Origin: Tetradesmus obliquus
Taxonomy: Eukaryota > Chlorophyta > Chlorophyceae > Sphaeropleales > Scenedesmaceae
DNA length: 64,000 nucleotides
NCBI GenBank assembly: GCA_030272155.1
Contig: CP126193.1
Location: forward strand, 2,294,001-2,358,000
Direction: 5' to 3'
Positions 37,897 through 50,508 of the stretch are shown here, in pieces. The notes beneath the pieces are model-generated. The model worked only from the letters and a program-made list of their open reading frames with translations, searched no databases and had not been told where the DNA came from. The translations under genes were made by a program, and so were the position numbers. Position 1 is the first letter of the stretch. Each line of letters starts with the position of its first letter.

Positions 37897-40800
37897 ATGC
37901 AGCTGCTGCTCAAGTTGTTGCTGGCTGTAGCGTGCTGCATTCTGCTGTGCGCACCAGCAGCCAACATGCAGGGTGGCGCGCAGCATGTGCCTTGCCAGCC
38001 ACAGTCCAGTGGAGCAGGTAAGGGCTTCATGTGATTTTTGCACTTCATGACCGCGTGATGCACTTGCTGGTCGCTGGCTGGCGGCGATCTATCATTTTAA
38101 CGGCATACATTCTCACTCGATAAGTGCAGCGTGTCTGCCGTGTCTCCTGGAATCAATCAAAGCAACTGACCCCTCGTGCTTGTCATGCAGGTTGCAGGCG
38201 CACACTGAGCAGCACTGACAGCATTGCAGAGCCAATGCAGCAGCAGCAGCAGCAGCAACATCATCATTACAAGCGCCACGTGCGGCCAAGCCTGCTCAGC
38301 AGACTGCTCAACTACTCTGCAGCTCACATAGCAGCAGGGCAGCCAGCCACGCCGCCAGCCACGCCCACACTCACCACACTGACTGGCGCCTCTGCACAGG
38401 CAGTACAACTGAAAGCTGCAGCAGTACAGGCGGCAGCTGCAGGCCCTGCAGCCACCAGTGCAGCTGCTCAATACTACAGCACAGCAGCAGCAGCAGCACA
38501 GCAGGCAGCATCTTCAGCCAACGCTGCAGCTGCGATGCATGTGTACAGCTCTGACTTGGGTGGATCTTCAAATACACCCAGTGAAGGCTGTGGGATGCTG
38601 ACAGTTGAGAAGCTCGCAGCAGCTGCTTCGAACTTCACAGTGATGCTCATGGTCACTGATGCCAGCACAGCGCACGATCTGCTGCACCACTGGCTAGGCA
38701 ATGTGCAGGCAGCAGGTATTGATTACTACCTCATCGCAGCAGCGGATGATGCTACCAGTCAGCTGCTGGTGGAGCGGGGGCTGCAGGACAGGTGGGACTG
38801 AAGACTATTACAGTCACAGTTGTGCTGCTGCAGCAGCTGCTGCTGCTGCTGCTATTTGTGTGAATGCTGATTAAACTGCGGCGGCAACCAAGGTGCACAC
38901 GTGCTGGCAGGAGTGACACTGTCACATACTGGTGTGCTTCAGAAGTTGTGTGCTGGCGCTGCGCTGCTGCGATGCGTGCTGCTGTTTGAGCTGTTGCTGT
39001 TATGTGGCTGCCAACCGCATGGCGCAGTGTGTAAGCTGGTGCTGGCTTGAGTGACATCGTGGCGGCTGCTGCTTGCTGTGTGCCTGCAGGTGTTACCGCC
39101 TAGCTGGCACCAGCCAGCACACTGAGAGCACGGGTGAGGTGCAGCAGACTGTACACAGCATCATTCTGGCCAGTTAATGCCCTTGTCACATCTGCTTCGA
39201 GTTGACGCACCTGTCACATCTTTGAGTGACAAGTTACTTTAAGGGTGCCGCTTGCGCTGCATGCGGAGTACTCTGTGCTGAGGGACAGGTGGTCTTGAAC
39301 ACAGTGCCTGTGGGCGTTGCTCCATGGTACTTGCAACAGCATTGCCATAGGTGCCCTCCTGCAGAAGCAAACACCATTCTGCATTGCAGCCGGCCGCAGC
39401 ACCCATCTCACATAACCTATACAGCAACACGCCTGACATTTACGTGTGTGCGGCTGCCCGCGCCTGTGCCTGCTGTTGCTTGCTGCTGCTGTCTGCTGCA
39501 GGCTATGTGTGGGCTTCAGAGCCCTGGAAAGACGCCACCTGGCGCAAGGTGCCTGCAGTGCAGCAGCTGCTGGCGCTGGGTTACAATGTGCTGCTGTCAG
39601 ACATAGACGTGATGTGGCTGGCTGACCCGCTGCCATACCTGACTGCTGTGACTCGTGAGGTGGGTGTGGTTTGTTGAACGCCGCACTCAAATGCACCGCT
39701 TACACTGTTATTGCAGGCTGCTGCATGCTGGTCTGGGGTCTGGACCTTTGTAACAGTGCTGCTGCTGCTGCTGCTGCTACCAGGGTGATGCGCTACGATA
39801 CGTCACTGTGTGACTTGCCAAGTCATCCAATGGATCATTGTGTGGCATGAATTCAACAATACTGATGCAAATTCCTCTGTCAACAATAACATTTTGATGT
39901 TTGCTGCAGGCTGACTTCCTGATCAGCTTGGATGGCCACCACACTGACAAGGCGCCAGGCGATGAGGGGCTGGAGGCCTTCCAGGCGCACCGCATGATGA
40001 ACACGGGGGTGTACTACGCACGCGCACGCATACAGGGTAAGGCACACCATGCCAACATAACCGCAGTTGCTCCGATTCTTGCCTACACATGGTGGTAGCA
40101 GTGCGTCATGATTAACACGGGAGTCTCCTATGCATGCGCAAGGATACGGGGTCGGTCACACCAGGCCAACATCACAGCAGGCTCTCTGAACTTGGCTCAT
40201 ACGTGGTGGTAGGACTGCGTCTTGTCAAGCCGTTGTCCCTGTCTGTGTCGTGAGACAGTTGAACCCTGCTGCTGCTGCTGCAGTGCTGGACATGTACCGT
40301 GAGTGGCTGTCCTACAGGCGCGCCAACCATGACCAGGACGGCTTCAAGCTGATGGTGGCAGCAGGGGGCCCCGCTGAGAAGGTGCCCGGGCAGCCGCAGC
40401 TGGGCAGGCTGCTTGGAGGCAGGCTGGTGCTGGGCCACCTGCCGCTGTCAAGGTGGGAAGCAGCAGCAGCAGCTCTTGACAACACAGTGCCAGACAACTG
40501 CTGGTGGTGGCTGCCAGCTGAACTGTGGGTGCAAGACCCTGTTGTAGCAGCGCTGTGCGTGTTGCAGGCGCACACGTATCCCTTGCAGTTGCACCTTCGG
40601 CATCGGTGGGTGTTTTGATTCGTTCTTATAAATCGTGGGATACCCACTGCTGCCGCTCCGCATTGCGACTGCCCGCCTGCCTGCCTGCCGCACAGTTTCA
40701 TGCACAGCTACACCTACAGCGTCATGCAGCTGCACAAGCTCTCCAAAACCCCACCCTTCGAGGTCCACATGGTCTTCGGCTACGGCCACGCTGCCTCAAA

Positions 40801-40957
40801 GCTGTACAAGCTAAGAGATGCAGGCCTGGGGCATGACCCCTTAGATGGCGAGTATTACAACCCGCCAGGTGGCATGTTGAGTTTTGATCTGGTGCCGCCG
40901 CGGGTGCCGCCGGGCTTCAGCGGCTGGGCGGTGGAGGACCTGAGCTATACAGAGGTG

Positions 40958-40996
<39 letters not shown>

Positions 40997-42399
40997 GGTT
41001 GACAGGGAGGCTGCTGCTGCTGCAGGCATACGTTGTGTTGCACCACGACAGGCCAAGTCGACTTTGAATCTGTCCAATGCTGGCAGAACACCAACCAGCA
41101 GGCTATCAGCTAGCTTGCAGCAACAGTGTGTACTAGCCAGCCAGCCGCTTGAATGCTGCAAGGCTCTGCCATCTAGTGTATGCATCACACTGCCACACTC
41201 ATCACCCCCACTGCTGTCACTGCTGCTGCTACTGCTGTTTGCAGGACGACATGGAGGTGGCGCACAACCGCGCAATCGACCATCAGCTGCAGCAGCTGTA
41301 CCACGCCCTGGGCTTAGCGCTGGCCCTCAACCGCACGCTGCTCATGCCTGCCATGGCCTGCCTGTGTGTGCGGGGCTGGTTCCCGAATGAGGCCTGCAGG
41401 CTGCCAGGGGACAGCCGCAGCAGCCTGCCTTTCCGCTGCACAGGAGACCAGGTGGGAAGGGTGGGAGGAGGATGGGAGGTGGTTGGCAGCACAGGCAGAG
41501 GATTGCTGCAGATGCTGCTTGCTAGTTGAGATAATTGTGTACAAGCAGCAGCGGCGCAGGCAAGATGCACCGATTGCACTTACGGCGCACATGCAGCACG
41601 TACACACAGCATACCTGTTGCCCTGCCAATCCCAAACATGCTGCTGTTCTGCGAGGTAGAGTTGGGAATTTGCCATGCCAGTGCTGCATGAGTGCCGCAT
41701 TGTGCTTGTGTTCCGCAACACGTCTTTGCAATAGCCGTTGCACAAAACTCCTTCCCATCTGGCCGCCTGCAGGTGTTTAACATTGAGGCGCTCATGCACC
41801 CCAACATCTCAGTGGCTGGCAGCGTGCTGCGCGTGCGGCCCCCGGGCTTTGCAGCAGACATCAGGCTGCCTCCCAGCCTGCAGCAGCAGCAGCAGCAAGG
41901 CCGGCTCACAGTCACGCCTGGACTGCCAGCATGCAAGGCAGTTGTGCGCAATGTAATCTGGCAACAGCGCAGGCTGGCACAATTTGAGCAGCTGCAGGTG
42001 CATCACCCATTTGAGATGACTGCAGCAGCAGCAGCAAGTACGCCAGCATGTGTAGAAGAGCAGCAGCTTCCAGAAGGTGGGAAGCAGCTAGTGATACCGA
42101 TGGGCCACCCTGCAGAAACTGTTGCGAAGCTGCTGGGCAACTACTCGTCAGTTGCGTGGCTGCACTTGACGAATGTCACTGCTGCTTTCAATGGGTTCAA
42201 AGCAGCTGAGAGTCAGCAGGCGTTTGAGGGTTTGCTGCGCACGCTCGTGGCGGAGTGGTGCTGCCGCAGCAGCAAGCGGCAGATGCTGTTGGGGGTGCCG
42301 AATGGTCACCTGCATCAGCTGAGGCCGTGGGGTTCACCGCAGCGGTTTTGTGCGAAGCGGCTGGATGTTGTGGACAAGGTGTACTCGTATTTCTGCTGA
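37897..42399 (+). CDS. GT77-like Golgi glycosyltransferase (nucleotide-sugar transferase domain)
   Basis: Likely a type II Golgi enzyme for cell-wall or glycoprotein glycans, as in plant XEG113/RRA arabinosyltransferases; the substrate is inference. Nine exons, 37897-38017, 38191-38791, 39090-39133, 39502-39659, 39910-40036, 40284-40452, 40696-40954, 41245-41451 and 41773-42399, join in phase to 770 residues. An N-terminal signal anchor (LLLKLLLAVACCILLCA) is followed by a Gln/Ala-rich stem and the catalytic region: NFTVMLMVTDAS, then YVWASEPWKDATWRK, the DxD-containing LLSDIDVMWL near residue 289, AHRMMNTGVYYAR, YREWLSYRRANHDQDGFKL and YNPPGGMLSFDL. The late part holds LNRTLLMPAMACLC and NIEALMHPNISV. 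TGTAA at 42467-42471 follows the stop. Confidence 0.9.
40108..40220 (+). repeat. Copy of the 3' edge of GT77 exon 5 and following intron
   Basis: About 113 bases repeat 39993-40107, covering codons for MMNTGVYYARARI and the donor region. In the copy the GTAAGG donor has become GTCGGT, so it is probably dead. Confidence 0.88.
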
Positions 42400-42466
42400 T
42401 GATGCAGACAGCGCTGTGGTGGCGGTAGTGTGATGCTGAATGTTGGCTGCCAGTCAACAGACATTG

Positions 42467-42471
42467 TGTAA
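42467..42471 (+). terminator. Candidate TGTAA polyadenylation signal of the GT77 gene
   Basis: TGTAA lies 68 bases after the stop codon, at the usual green-algal position. Confidence 0.6.
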
Positions 42472-43185
42472 CAGGACGTTGCTATGGCTGAGACAGTAAC
42501 ATGACTACGATGATACGTTTTGAATATAAGTGTTGTCGATGCATGACTGCATGTGCCGTGTCGAATGCTGCTCTATGCAAATTGGTGCATCATGAAGTTC
42601 AAGGAGCAAGCCAGCAGAACGTTATGACCCTCCTTCATCACCTAGACATTTCGATGTCGGTTTTAAGCTGCAAGAACATGCCATGCATCGCTGTATGCAA
42701 GCCAGGCTGTAGCAGCTGCAGCAGCGTGTCACAGCATGTAGCAGCACGTCTGGCATGCCTCGCTTGAATGCATCATCAAGCATACGTTCGCCTGCAATTT
42801 GAATGCGAATGCTCTATGTGCAGCAGTGAACTTGGCCCTTCGAGGTGTGAGCATCGTCTGCTCTCCGGCCCAGAAAGCGGTACACAACATCACAGAACAA
42901 GATCTCAGACATGAATAAACTGTTTATCATCGTAAAGTAGCCAGCTATTGGTTTCGGCACGTGAGATGCCGATCAGTGGAACCTGTGCGTGTTACAAAGC
43001 AGAATGTGCTGCTTCCGGAGATCCGTTCTTGTCCTTGCCACAAACCTCTGACGTCAAGCCGCCTGTGGCACAGCACAGCACACACGTACTCTGTATACCG
43101 ACAACAAACTCCACTTTGTTACTTGAAACCGTCAGCGGTATTAGCAGCCGTCCCGGGAACCTCCTACCAAACACGACCGCTGACC
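42472..43185 (+). other. Intergenic region and promoter of the secreted repeat protein
   Basis: No gene or repeat recognised in this stretch. Confidence 0.4.
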
Positions 43186-44922
43186 ATGGCGAGGACAGCA
43201 CTGATCGTCCTGGTGGCGCTGGTAAGTAGTCTATAGCTCTCCTTAGAGGCATTTTCATGGCGTTTGCTGCAAGCAGCACAGCATGGTCACCACTTGTCAC
43301 TTTCCCACCACTCGACAAGTGTGGGCTAGAAGCTGCCAGACCACACGTTCTGCAAGCATCTGCCTTTTAGCACAGCGAAGCCGCGCTGCCTAGTTATCCA
43401 AAGCGTGGAGGTTATTCATATCAAGCCCCACCACCTGCCAACAGCTCGGCCTCCTTTTTGACACGTCTCAAATCTGCCATGCAGCTGGCATGTGCGGCAC
43501 TGGCCACTTGCGCTGCTGAGCAGCAGCAGCCTACTCAGGCCAAGACAGGTGCTTCCCTTGCACACCCAATGCCAGCTCAGCCACTTGACAGCACAGTCAG
43601 GGATAGCGAGGACAACTTGGTGAAAAGGTGGGGCTTGCCGCAAGCAGAGCGGCGCGGCGCGGCGCGCGCTTGCCAAGTGTGACGTGCACAGTGCAGCTGC
43701 TGAAGCAACAGCTGATAGCATAGCAACGCTACACTGGCTTGGATTACACCGTCTGCAATAAATTGTTGCAGCATCAACGTCAGCATCTGTCACTGCTGCT
43801 AACTGCTGCTTCCCTTCCGGAGTGCTACGTGGCTTGTGCACAGCATGTCTTGTCATAACGTGTCATTGGTGCACTGCAGAGGTCTGTGGCTTCTGCCAAG
43901 ATCACCAGCAGCTGCCACATCAAGCGCACAATCCCTTGGCGGGTTGTATTTGTCCTTATCTCTGCTGCTTTACTCGATCGCAGGGTCGAGAAGCCATTCT
44001 TTCCGGGTGGCAGGCGCATTCTGACGGAGCCAGATGCATTTGGGGCTGCAGGTGAGCAGCTGCAGCACCACACAGCACCCTGATTAGTGCAGCAGCCCTG
44101 CAGCCCACACTCTCAATGCACAGAAGGCGCAGCCAGTGGCGATGTAGCAGCAGCAGCAGCAGTCAACGCAGCAGTCGCCGTACCCCTGCAATATGCAAAC
44201 AATCATCAGCCAGGCAGCGCCATGGGCTTGCTGCATTGCATACCATCATGATGTCTGCTGAGCTGGCATCAACCAAGACCAAGCATGAACTCACTGTTTT
44301 TGTTCCTCAAAACTCCACGCTGCCCCGCGCAGACGACGCCCTGGAAGCCTCCCACGTGCGCAGCCTGGCTCAGGTGACAAAGCCAGGCAAGCCAAAGGAA
44401 GCAAAGGTTTCCGATGCTGCATCTATTTCTTTCAAGCGCCTGGAGAAAGGCTATGCTGTACAGAGCCAGGGCCGCAAGCTGGCTCAGGTCACCAAGCCAG
44501 GCAAGCCAAAGGAAGCAAAGGTTGCTGATGCTGCGTCGATCTCTTTCAAGCGCCTGGAGAAAGGCTATGCTGTACAGAGCCAGGGCCGCAAGCTGGCTCA
44601 GGTCACCAAGCCAGGCAAGCCAAAGGAAGCAAAGGTTGCTGATGCTGCATCTATTTCTTTCAAGCGCCTGGAGAAAGGCTATGCTGTTCAGAGCCAGGGC
44701 CGCAAGCTGGCTCAGGTCACCAAGCCAGGCAAGCCAAAGGAAGCAAAGGTTGCTGATGCCGCGTCAATCTCTTTCAAGCGCCTGGAGAAGGGCTATGTTG
44801 TGCAGAGCCAGGGCCGCAAGCTGGCACAGACCAAGCCAGGCAAGCCAAAAGAGGCTAAGGTGTCTGATGCTGCATCCATCTCCTTCAAGCGCTTGGAGAA
44901 GGGCTATGCTGTGCGCCCCTAG
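43186..44922 (+). CDS. Secreted tandem-repeat protein resembling a multi-copy amidated peptide precursor
   Basis: I do not recognise a family. Four exons, 43186-43221, 43485-43627, 43984-44051 and 44333-44922, join in phase to 278 residues. A strong signal peptide is assembled across intron 1 (MARTALIVLVAL then LACAALATCAA). A spacer follows with dibasic sites (NLVKRVEKPFFPGGRR), then five repeats of 37-38 residues from 44365 to 44910. Each repeat runs LAQVTKPGKPKEAK, then a DAASISFKRLEKG core, then YAVQSQ, and successive repeats are joined by GRK. Gly followed by paired basic residues is the classic signal for endoprotease cleavage and C-terminal amidation. Many differences between repeats are synonymous (AAG/AAA, GAA/GAG, ATT/ATC), which suggests protein-level constraint. 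The last repeat ends GYAVRP without GRK. A cell-wall or adhesive role is the main alternative. Confidence 0.8.
44365..44910 (+). repeat. Five coding tandem repeats of 114 bp
   Basis: Units begin at 44365, 44479, 44593, 44707 and 44821. The last lacks one codon (Val) and the GRK linker. Identity between units is high. Confidence 0.95.
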
Positions 44923-47042
44923 GAGATATCAAGGTGGGTGGTGTGCTGAGCCGTCAGCAGGCGCCTGCCTGTCACACATGTGTTGGTGCAGCATGCGTAG
45001 TGTGTGTCTGCAGATGAGTACAGTCCAGCTGCAACCGAAAGTAACCGGTCAATAAACACGATGCAATATGACAGACTTGCACGGGCAGTTCCAAGCCCAT
45101 CGGACAGATAGAGACTGGCAGCAACCTTTCAACAGTGTCATGTGTACAGGATCGGGTAGGTGAGCTATGTCTGAAGTGGTGCCACTTGTGGAGATGAATC
45201 ATAATGTTGGATGCTGCGTGACCTTGCGGATCACAAGTAGTTTGATTCCATCTCTCATTGCTGCATGTTCTGCTGTTTGTATTGCAGGTCAGACTGTCAA
45301 CACCCCATTTGAAGCCTGCAAGCGCTGGACACCGCATGAAGGCCGCAGCAGCACAAATGCAACCCCCGCGTGTTTATGCCCAAACACAACCCCCTGGTAC
45401 GCCACGTGACGTGATCCCTCTCCTCAGCATAAACTTTGATGTACATGGCGCGACCTTTCTGTTGCAGCACCCAGAGCCGATACGGTGCACTCCAGGTATC
45501 ACACTTCTGAGTGCTTCGCTGCAGCCAGGTACCTGGCATCAGCAGAGGTCTGCTTTCTCAGCCCTGCATGCATTGCTTGATGCATTGGTCAGATGTGTCC
45601 TGAGCCCCCTCCTTCACTGGTATGGCGAGTGAGCAATCAGTAGTCGTGTGTAGAAGTGGTATTGTGTGACAGTATAATAGCAAAGTTTGTGGCATCTACT
45701 GTTGCAGCATGCTGCATTTTAGCCGGAAGTTGATGTGCCGCGTACCTCCCATATGCCACATAGTCTTGAGCAGTGCTCGAGGCTGACTCTGTGTGCAGCA
45801 TCTCAACTCGGCAGGCTCTGGTGGTGAGCATTATTGTGTGCAGTTTGTGAATCCGATCATTAGCACAACCAATCACTAGCATTGTGTGTATGTGTGTGCA
45901 TGTGCACCCTGCCAACTGCAGCATGCAGTGGCACATTGTGATGGCACAGTGTGCTGTATTCCATGGCTGTTGAGTTCAACCATTCTATGGAGGAAGCAGC
46001 AGTTGTAGGTGTCACCAGCACCGGCTGCTTAGCTGATACAGGTAGTACTATTGGTGTTATTATCAGGATGTGTAGGTGTGCAGTGTTGGGGACAGTGCTG
46101 GCGTCATGTGCTGCGCATAAGCAGTGCTGCCACGCAACACTATCAGTGCTCGTATCAGGCTGTGTAGCTGTTCAGTTGCAGGGGCGGTGCTGGCATCTTG
46201 TGCTGCACATAAGCAGTGCTATCACACCGTAATTATGGTGCCTACATGGTGTAGGGCCCTTACATCCCTCCGGGAGCTGGGATTTGCAGGGCGTTGTGAT
46301 CTGATCAGATTGCCCGTCGATTGATTTGAGCAGCAGTTGCGATGGTTGCAGCAGCTGAATGGGATAGCGGTCAGCCAGCTCTCCTGGCTGGATGTGCACG
46401 GCTCTGGACTGCCTGGCGGGCTTGCACAGCGTCTTTGCTGGTGGGACTCGTGGGCACATGGTGTGTGTATTGGCAGTGTATACGAAGTAGGTGTACGTGC
46501 TGCTTTGCATTGCGTTGGTGGTGCAGTGGTAGTAATCTAGTACTAATACGCCATGCATGGGCAGTGCTTCCATGTACTACTTGATGACTGAATGGAATGC
46601 TAAGCCCTGACGGGTGGCTCCTGCCAGCCTGGCATCACAACACTTGATTGTGCATGACCAGCGTCCTTCGGGATCCTGGCTTTGTCTAGAATTCGTCATA
46701 TTATTTGAGGTGTGCATCTGCCAGCCTGGACAGTGTCCCTGTTCACGTGGCTTGGTTGCTGGAGGAACTGTAGCCGGGCCCCTGCGGCAATGCCGCAGGT
46801 TGAATTGGTAACATCGTGATGACAATGGTAATGGTAATGAATGTGTCAGTTACCAGTTGAAACAAGTTGTGTTTCAAGCCAAAGCCTACTGCGCCAAGCA
46901 TCTGCCATGTTGAACAGGGAAGATTGAAGACATGCTTTAGGCCCCTGCCTGTGCAAGGTGTACATGAAACCACCTGAATGCCAACAGAACCTCAAAATTC
47001 ATACCAAGCACTTAAACCATGAAACTCTGCAAGACTGCAGCC
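44923..47042. other. Convergent intergenic region with one 92-bp tandem duplication
   Basis: No gene recognised. 46061-46137 is repeated at 46153-46228 (CTGCRCATAAGCAGTGCT core), offset 92. The sequence carries no splice-edge similarity to the neighbouring genes that I can see. Confidence 0.45.
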
Positions 47043-47601
47043 TCACAGAGTCATGTCAGTCATGACCTGCAGCTCAGCTACCGCCTGCTGCAGCTGCTGC
47101 GTCATGCTGCTGCTGCCAGTGGCTGGAGCCTGCCAGGTTGAGCCATCCGGCAGCTGCACAGACGCCACTGGCTGTATGCCCCGCACACTGCAAGCAAGCA
47201 GGACCATGCAAGGCAGGCAGTGGAGCAGGCATCAGATGAGCAAGCCAGCCCGGCTAGCAGCAACATTGCATAAATTCGTCTTGACAGGTGTAACATGTGC
47301 GGTTCTTGTCTAAAAGTGCATAGCTTACTCTACATGTATATCTAGATGTAAATTTAGACACCGCAAACCCACCAGTTGGTCAGGAAGGCCTCCCGCCACG
47401 CATGCCGCTGCTCCGGCCGCGCAGGCTGCTGCAGCACCCTCAGCTGCAGCTGCTGGCACGCCTGCAGCACGCGGGCCTGGCTGATGCCCGGCAGCGCAGC
47501 GTGCGCAGGCCCAGCTGTCAGCAGCACCAACCCTGCGGCGCTGCTGCTGCTGCTGCTGCTTGTAGCTGTGGTTTGACTCTCAAATTGCGCTCCTGCTACC
47601 T

Positions 47602-47635
<34 letters not shown>

Positions 47636-49308
47636 ATGACCGGGCCGCTGCATCAGTGCTGCCTCATCTGCGATCACAAAGAAGTTTGAGACCAGCCCCT
47701 CAAGCAGCGCGCCGCTGCTGTCTGACAGCAGCACCTCATCCGCGCCTGCCTGCTGCTTCAGCTGCTCCAGCGGCTGCCGCTGCAGTGCCCAGCCGCAGTG
47801 CTTGGCCTGCGCCAACTCCCTGGGGCCGCCCGCAACCAGCAGCTGAGGCAGGTAGGCGGCGCATCGGCAGGCAGGGAGCACAGGCAACGCAGGCAGTGCA
47901 GGCAGTCAGCACAGGCAGCACAGGCAGCACAGGCAGTGTGGCGGCAGCACTGTGTGTGGGTTGATGAGCACATGGCAGCATTGCTTGAAGGTGCGCAGTT
48001 GTGCATTCACCATGCCTAAAACTGTCATTCTACATGGTCAAGGCTGCTGGTGGTGGGAAGCGCCTGCGCTGGCTCCCTGGGGCCGCCTGCCACCAGCAGC
48101 TGGTGCCTGCAGGAGACAGTGAAGCAGGCCGCGCAAGGCAGGCGATCCAGGCCATGTGTTCAACCTGTTGTGGCTCATTCAAGATGGTGCCAGGACCCAC
48201 ATGTAACTATCCTCTCTCAATCCAGGCCGGCAGTGGAGGCAGGCAGGTGTGGACAGCAATTGTTGCCATTTCAAGAGAGGATGTGTGGCACTTGCAAGCA
48301 ATGGAAAGCGTTGATGGTGGTAAAAGGTGCCGGACAGGAAATACAGCTGGTGCTTGGCTGGTGCCCCATTTACTGGTGGTAAAAAGTGCCGGAGGGAGTG
48401 AGCACACACCACCAGTGAGATGCATGCATGCATGTGATGAGTAACAGCATTGCGTCACATGCTCTGTGCATGTAACCAAAATTCAGGCACTCCCTGTTGA
48501 TCTGCAACCTTCAGGACTGGCATGAAGTGCACAAGGCTTTTGCAAACAGCACTTCACGTTTGGTTGGGCCGTGTTGGTGCAGCGTTGCATGCCCACCTTT
48601 GCTGGGCTTGGTGCTGCTGCAGATGGCACCTGCTTCGCCCACACCAGCACAGACAGTGGCGGGCACCCTGCACAGCATGCAGCAAGTGATAATGGATGCA
48701 TCAGACCACTTGCAGGACAGTTGCCACCGCCACACCGCATTGCAGCTAAACATCCGACATTCGCGTGTGCAGTGAGCTGCTGTGCGCGCACGCCCAATGT
48801 GCTTTCAGTGATTCAGTCCCTGCTCTTACAGACAAGCAGCTGTGTCACAGCAGGCTGTAGCAGCTGCAGCTGTGTGGCAGCAGGCTGCAGCAGCTGCAGC
48901 TGTGTGGCAGCTGGCTGTAGCGGCTGCAGCTGCAATGGTCTGTGGCTACAGCACGACATGCAAGGGTAGCGCCCAGCTCACCAGGCTGGCTTTCACTGCT
49001 GTCATGTTGTGGATCTGTGACCAGCACAGTCACCATGGCCTGCATCTGCTGCATTACAAGGGCAGCACAGCTGGAGTTCAGCACCTGGCCGACAACGGAC
49101 TGTGTGCCTAGCTTCAGCAGACATGCATTCGACTGTCAGCTGCAGGGCTGTAAGCAATGCCCAGGCACAGATTGGCAGCTGCTGTTTTGCGGCTGCCATT
49201 GCACGCTACAGCCAATCCGGCAAGTTGCAATCCGAGACCGGCTGTTCTTCAAGCATGTCATTGCAGACATACTGCTTCACCCAGCAGAGCTTCCCCAGGA
49301 CGTACCTC

Positions 49309-49362
<54 letters not shown>

Positions 49363-50508
49363 TGCAGATGTCAGCATCTGTAGGGCTTGCGCCACCTGAG
49401 GCCGGACGGCTGCATCCAGCGCTGCCGTTGCTGCTGCTGTACCTTGCTGCAACCGGAAAAGAAAACCCGTGCGATCAGCAGGCACACATGTCAAAAGCTG
49501 TTGCACCATGTGGGCATAGCAAGCTCAGTGCTGAGTGCCGCACTGTGGTCTGAATGTGCACAAGTTACAGCAACACTGCACTTGCTGAGGTGCCACAGCA
49601 TAACCGGACGCAGAACTGACAGGAGTCCAGCAGCCACCTGGCTGCTGCTGCCTGGGTTGCTGCTGTGACTTGCACGGGGCTGGCATGCATGCACTGTAGC
49701 CTAGTGTCTGCTGACATCAAACACTGACATATCATATTACCCTGGCGCTCGCAGAAGCGTACCAGCAGTGTTGAAGTTAGCCTGCTTTGTTCAGCGCACC
49801 TGCTCCTCTAGCCAGGCCAGAAACTTAGCATACGTGGGTGGCCGCTGCTGCCCAAGCAGGTGTGCATTCCTGCAAGCAGAGGCACAGCAAGCAGCAGCAG
49901 AAGCCGTGCGCCGGGAAAACTTGCAGAGAGGGACGGTCGGCAGGGGTACTAGCTTGACAAAGTCACATCACCCATGCATGTGGCAGACGTCTCTGCTTGG
50001 CGACAGTAACATCATGATGCCTGCTGCATGCCTGCCATTGCAAGATATCAAGCACGAGTATTTACTGACTTTGCCAAGCCTGCAGGATCATTGCCTACCC
50101 CACCAGCCTGAGTGCTGAGCAACTGCGCTGTGTGGTGTGTTCTCAAGATCACCTGATCAGCCGCTGCAGGTGCAGCTGCCAATCCACCACCAGGCAGCCC
50201 TGCCTGGCTAAGGCAGTGGTGTATGACCACTGCCGATGCTGCGTGAGCAGCGTCTGAGGCGACGCAGGCGCAGGCACTGCTACACCGTCATGCACAAGCA
50301 CAGGATCGCCTGCTGCCGCTGCTGTAGCTGCTGCTGTGTGCATGCACCATGTATGGCGTAAAGGGTGCTTGGAGCTTGCAGCTTGTGAGAAGTTGTGTAC
50401 AGCATGTGCAGCTGGGCTGCGCAGGCCGCGTTGTCTGCTGCTATTGCAGGGCTTCAGCATGTGAGCTTGTGTGTTGAGTGACATGCCAGAGGGACCCAAG
50501 TAATGCAC
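47043..50508 (-). CDS. Class IV aminotransferase (aminodeoxychorismate lyase / D-amino-acid or branched-chain transaminase fold)
   Basis: PLP enzyme, probably plastidial; in plants this subgroup includes 4-amino-4-deoxychorismate lyase of folate synthesis. Seven exons, 50153-50508, 49800-49869, 49306-49446, 48982-49039, 48597-48667, 47373-47842 and 47043-47187, join in phase to 436 residues. Landmarks are QWSYTTALARQGCLVVDWQL, HLQRLIR, VTVLVTDPQ, AKHCGWALQRQPLEQ with the likely PLP-binding Lys at residue 246, DEVLLSDSSGALLEGLVSNF, LPGISQARVLQAC and SVQLPDGSTW. The N-terminus is Ser/Arg/Ala-rich, like a transit peptide. Exon 3 carries about 17 Gln coded by CAG, and exon 6 has Ala and Ser runs inside the fold. 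Start could be 50508, 50484 or 50343; exact substrate is not readable from sequence. Confidence 0.85.
48060..48115 (-). repeat. Copy of the 5' edge of aminotransferase exon 6
   Basis: Repeats the acceptor and first codons of exon 6 (true copy 47803-47850, codes LLVAGGPREL) about 257 bases upstream in the intron. Confidence 0.75.
48841..48930. repeat. 30-bp tandem repeat, three copies
   Basis: Units begin at 48841, 48871 and 48901, with core GTGGCAGCAGGCTGCAGCAG. The block lies in the intron between aminotransferase exons 4 and 5. Confidence 0.9.
49312..49362 (-). repeat. Coding CAG tract (about 17 Gln)
   Basis: A pure CTG run on the + strand reads as CAG in aminotransferase exon 3, just before the donor, giving polyQ in a conserved enzyme. 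Confidence 0.9.

Noticed and set aside
44116-44332. Open frame upstream of the peptide-repeat exon
   Set aside because: It extends the repeat frame to 44116, but the GCGCAG acceptor at 44327-44332 and phase from exon 3 fit a secreted protein; the extension would remove the signal peptide.
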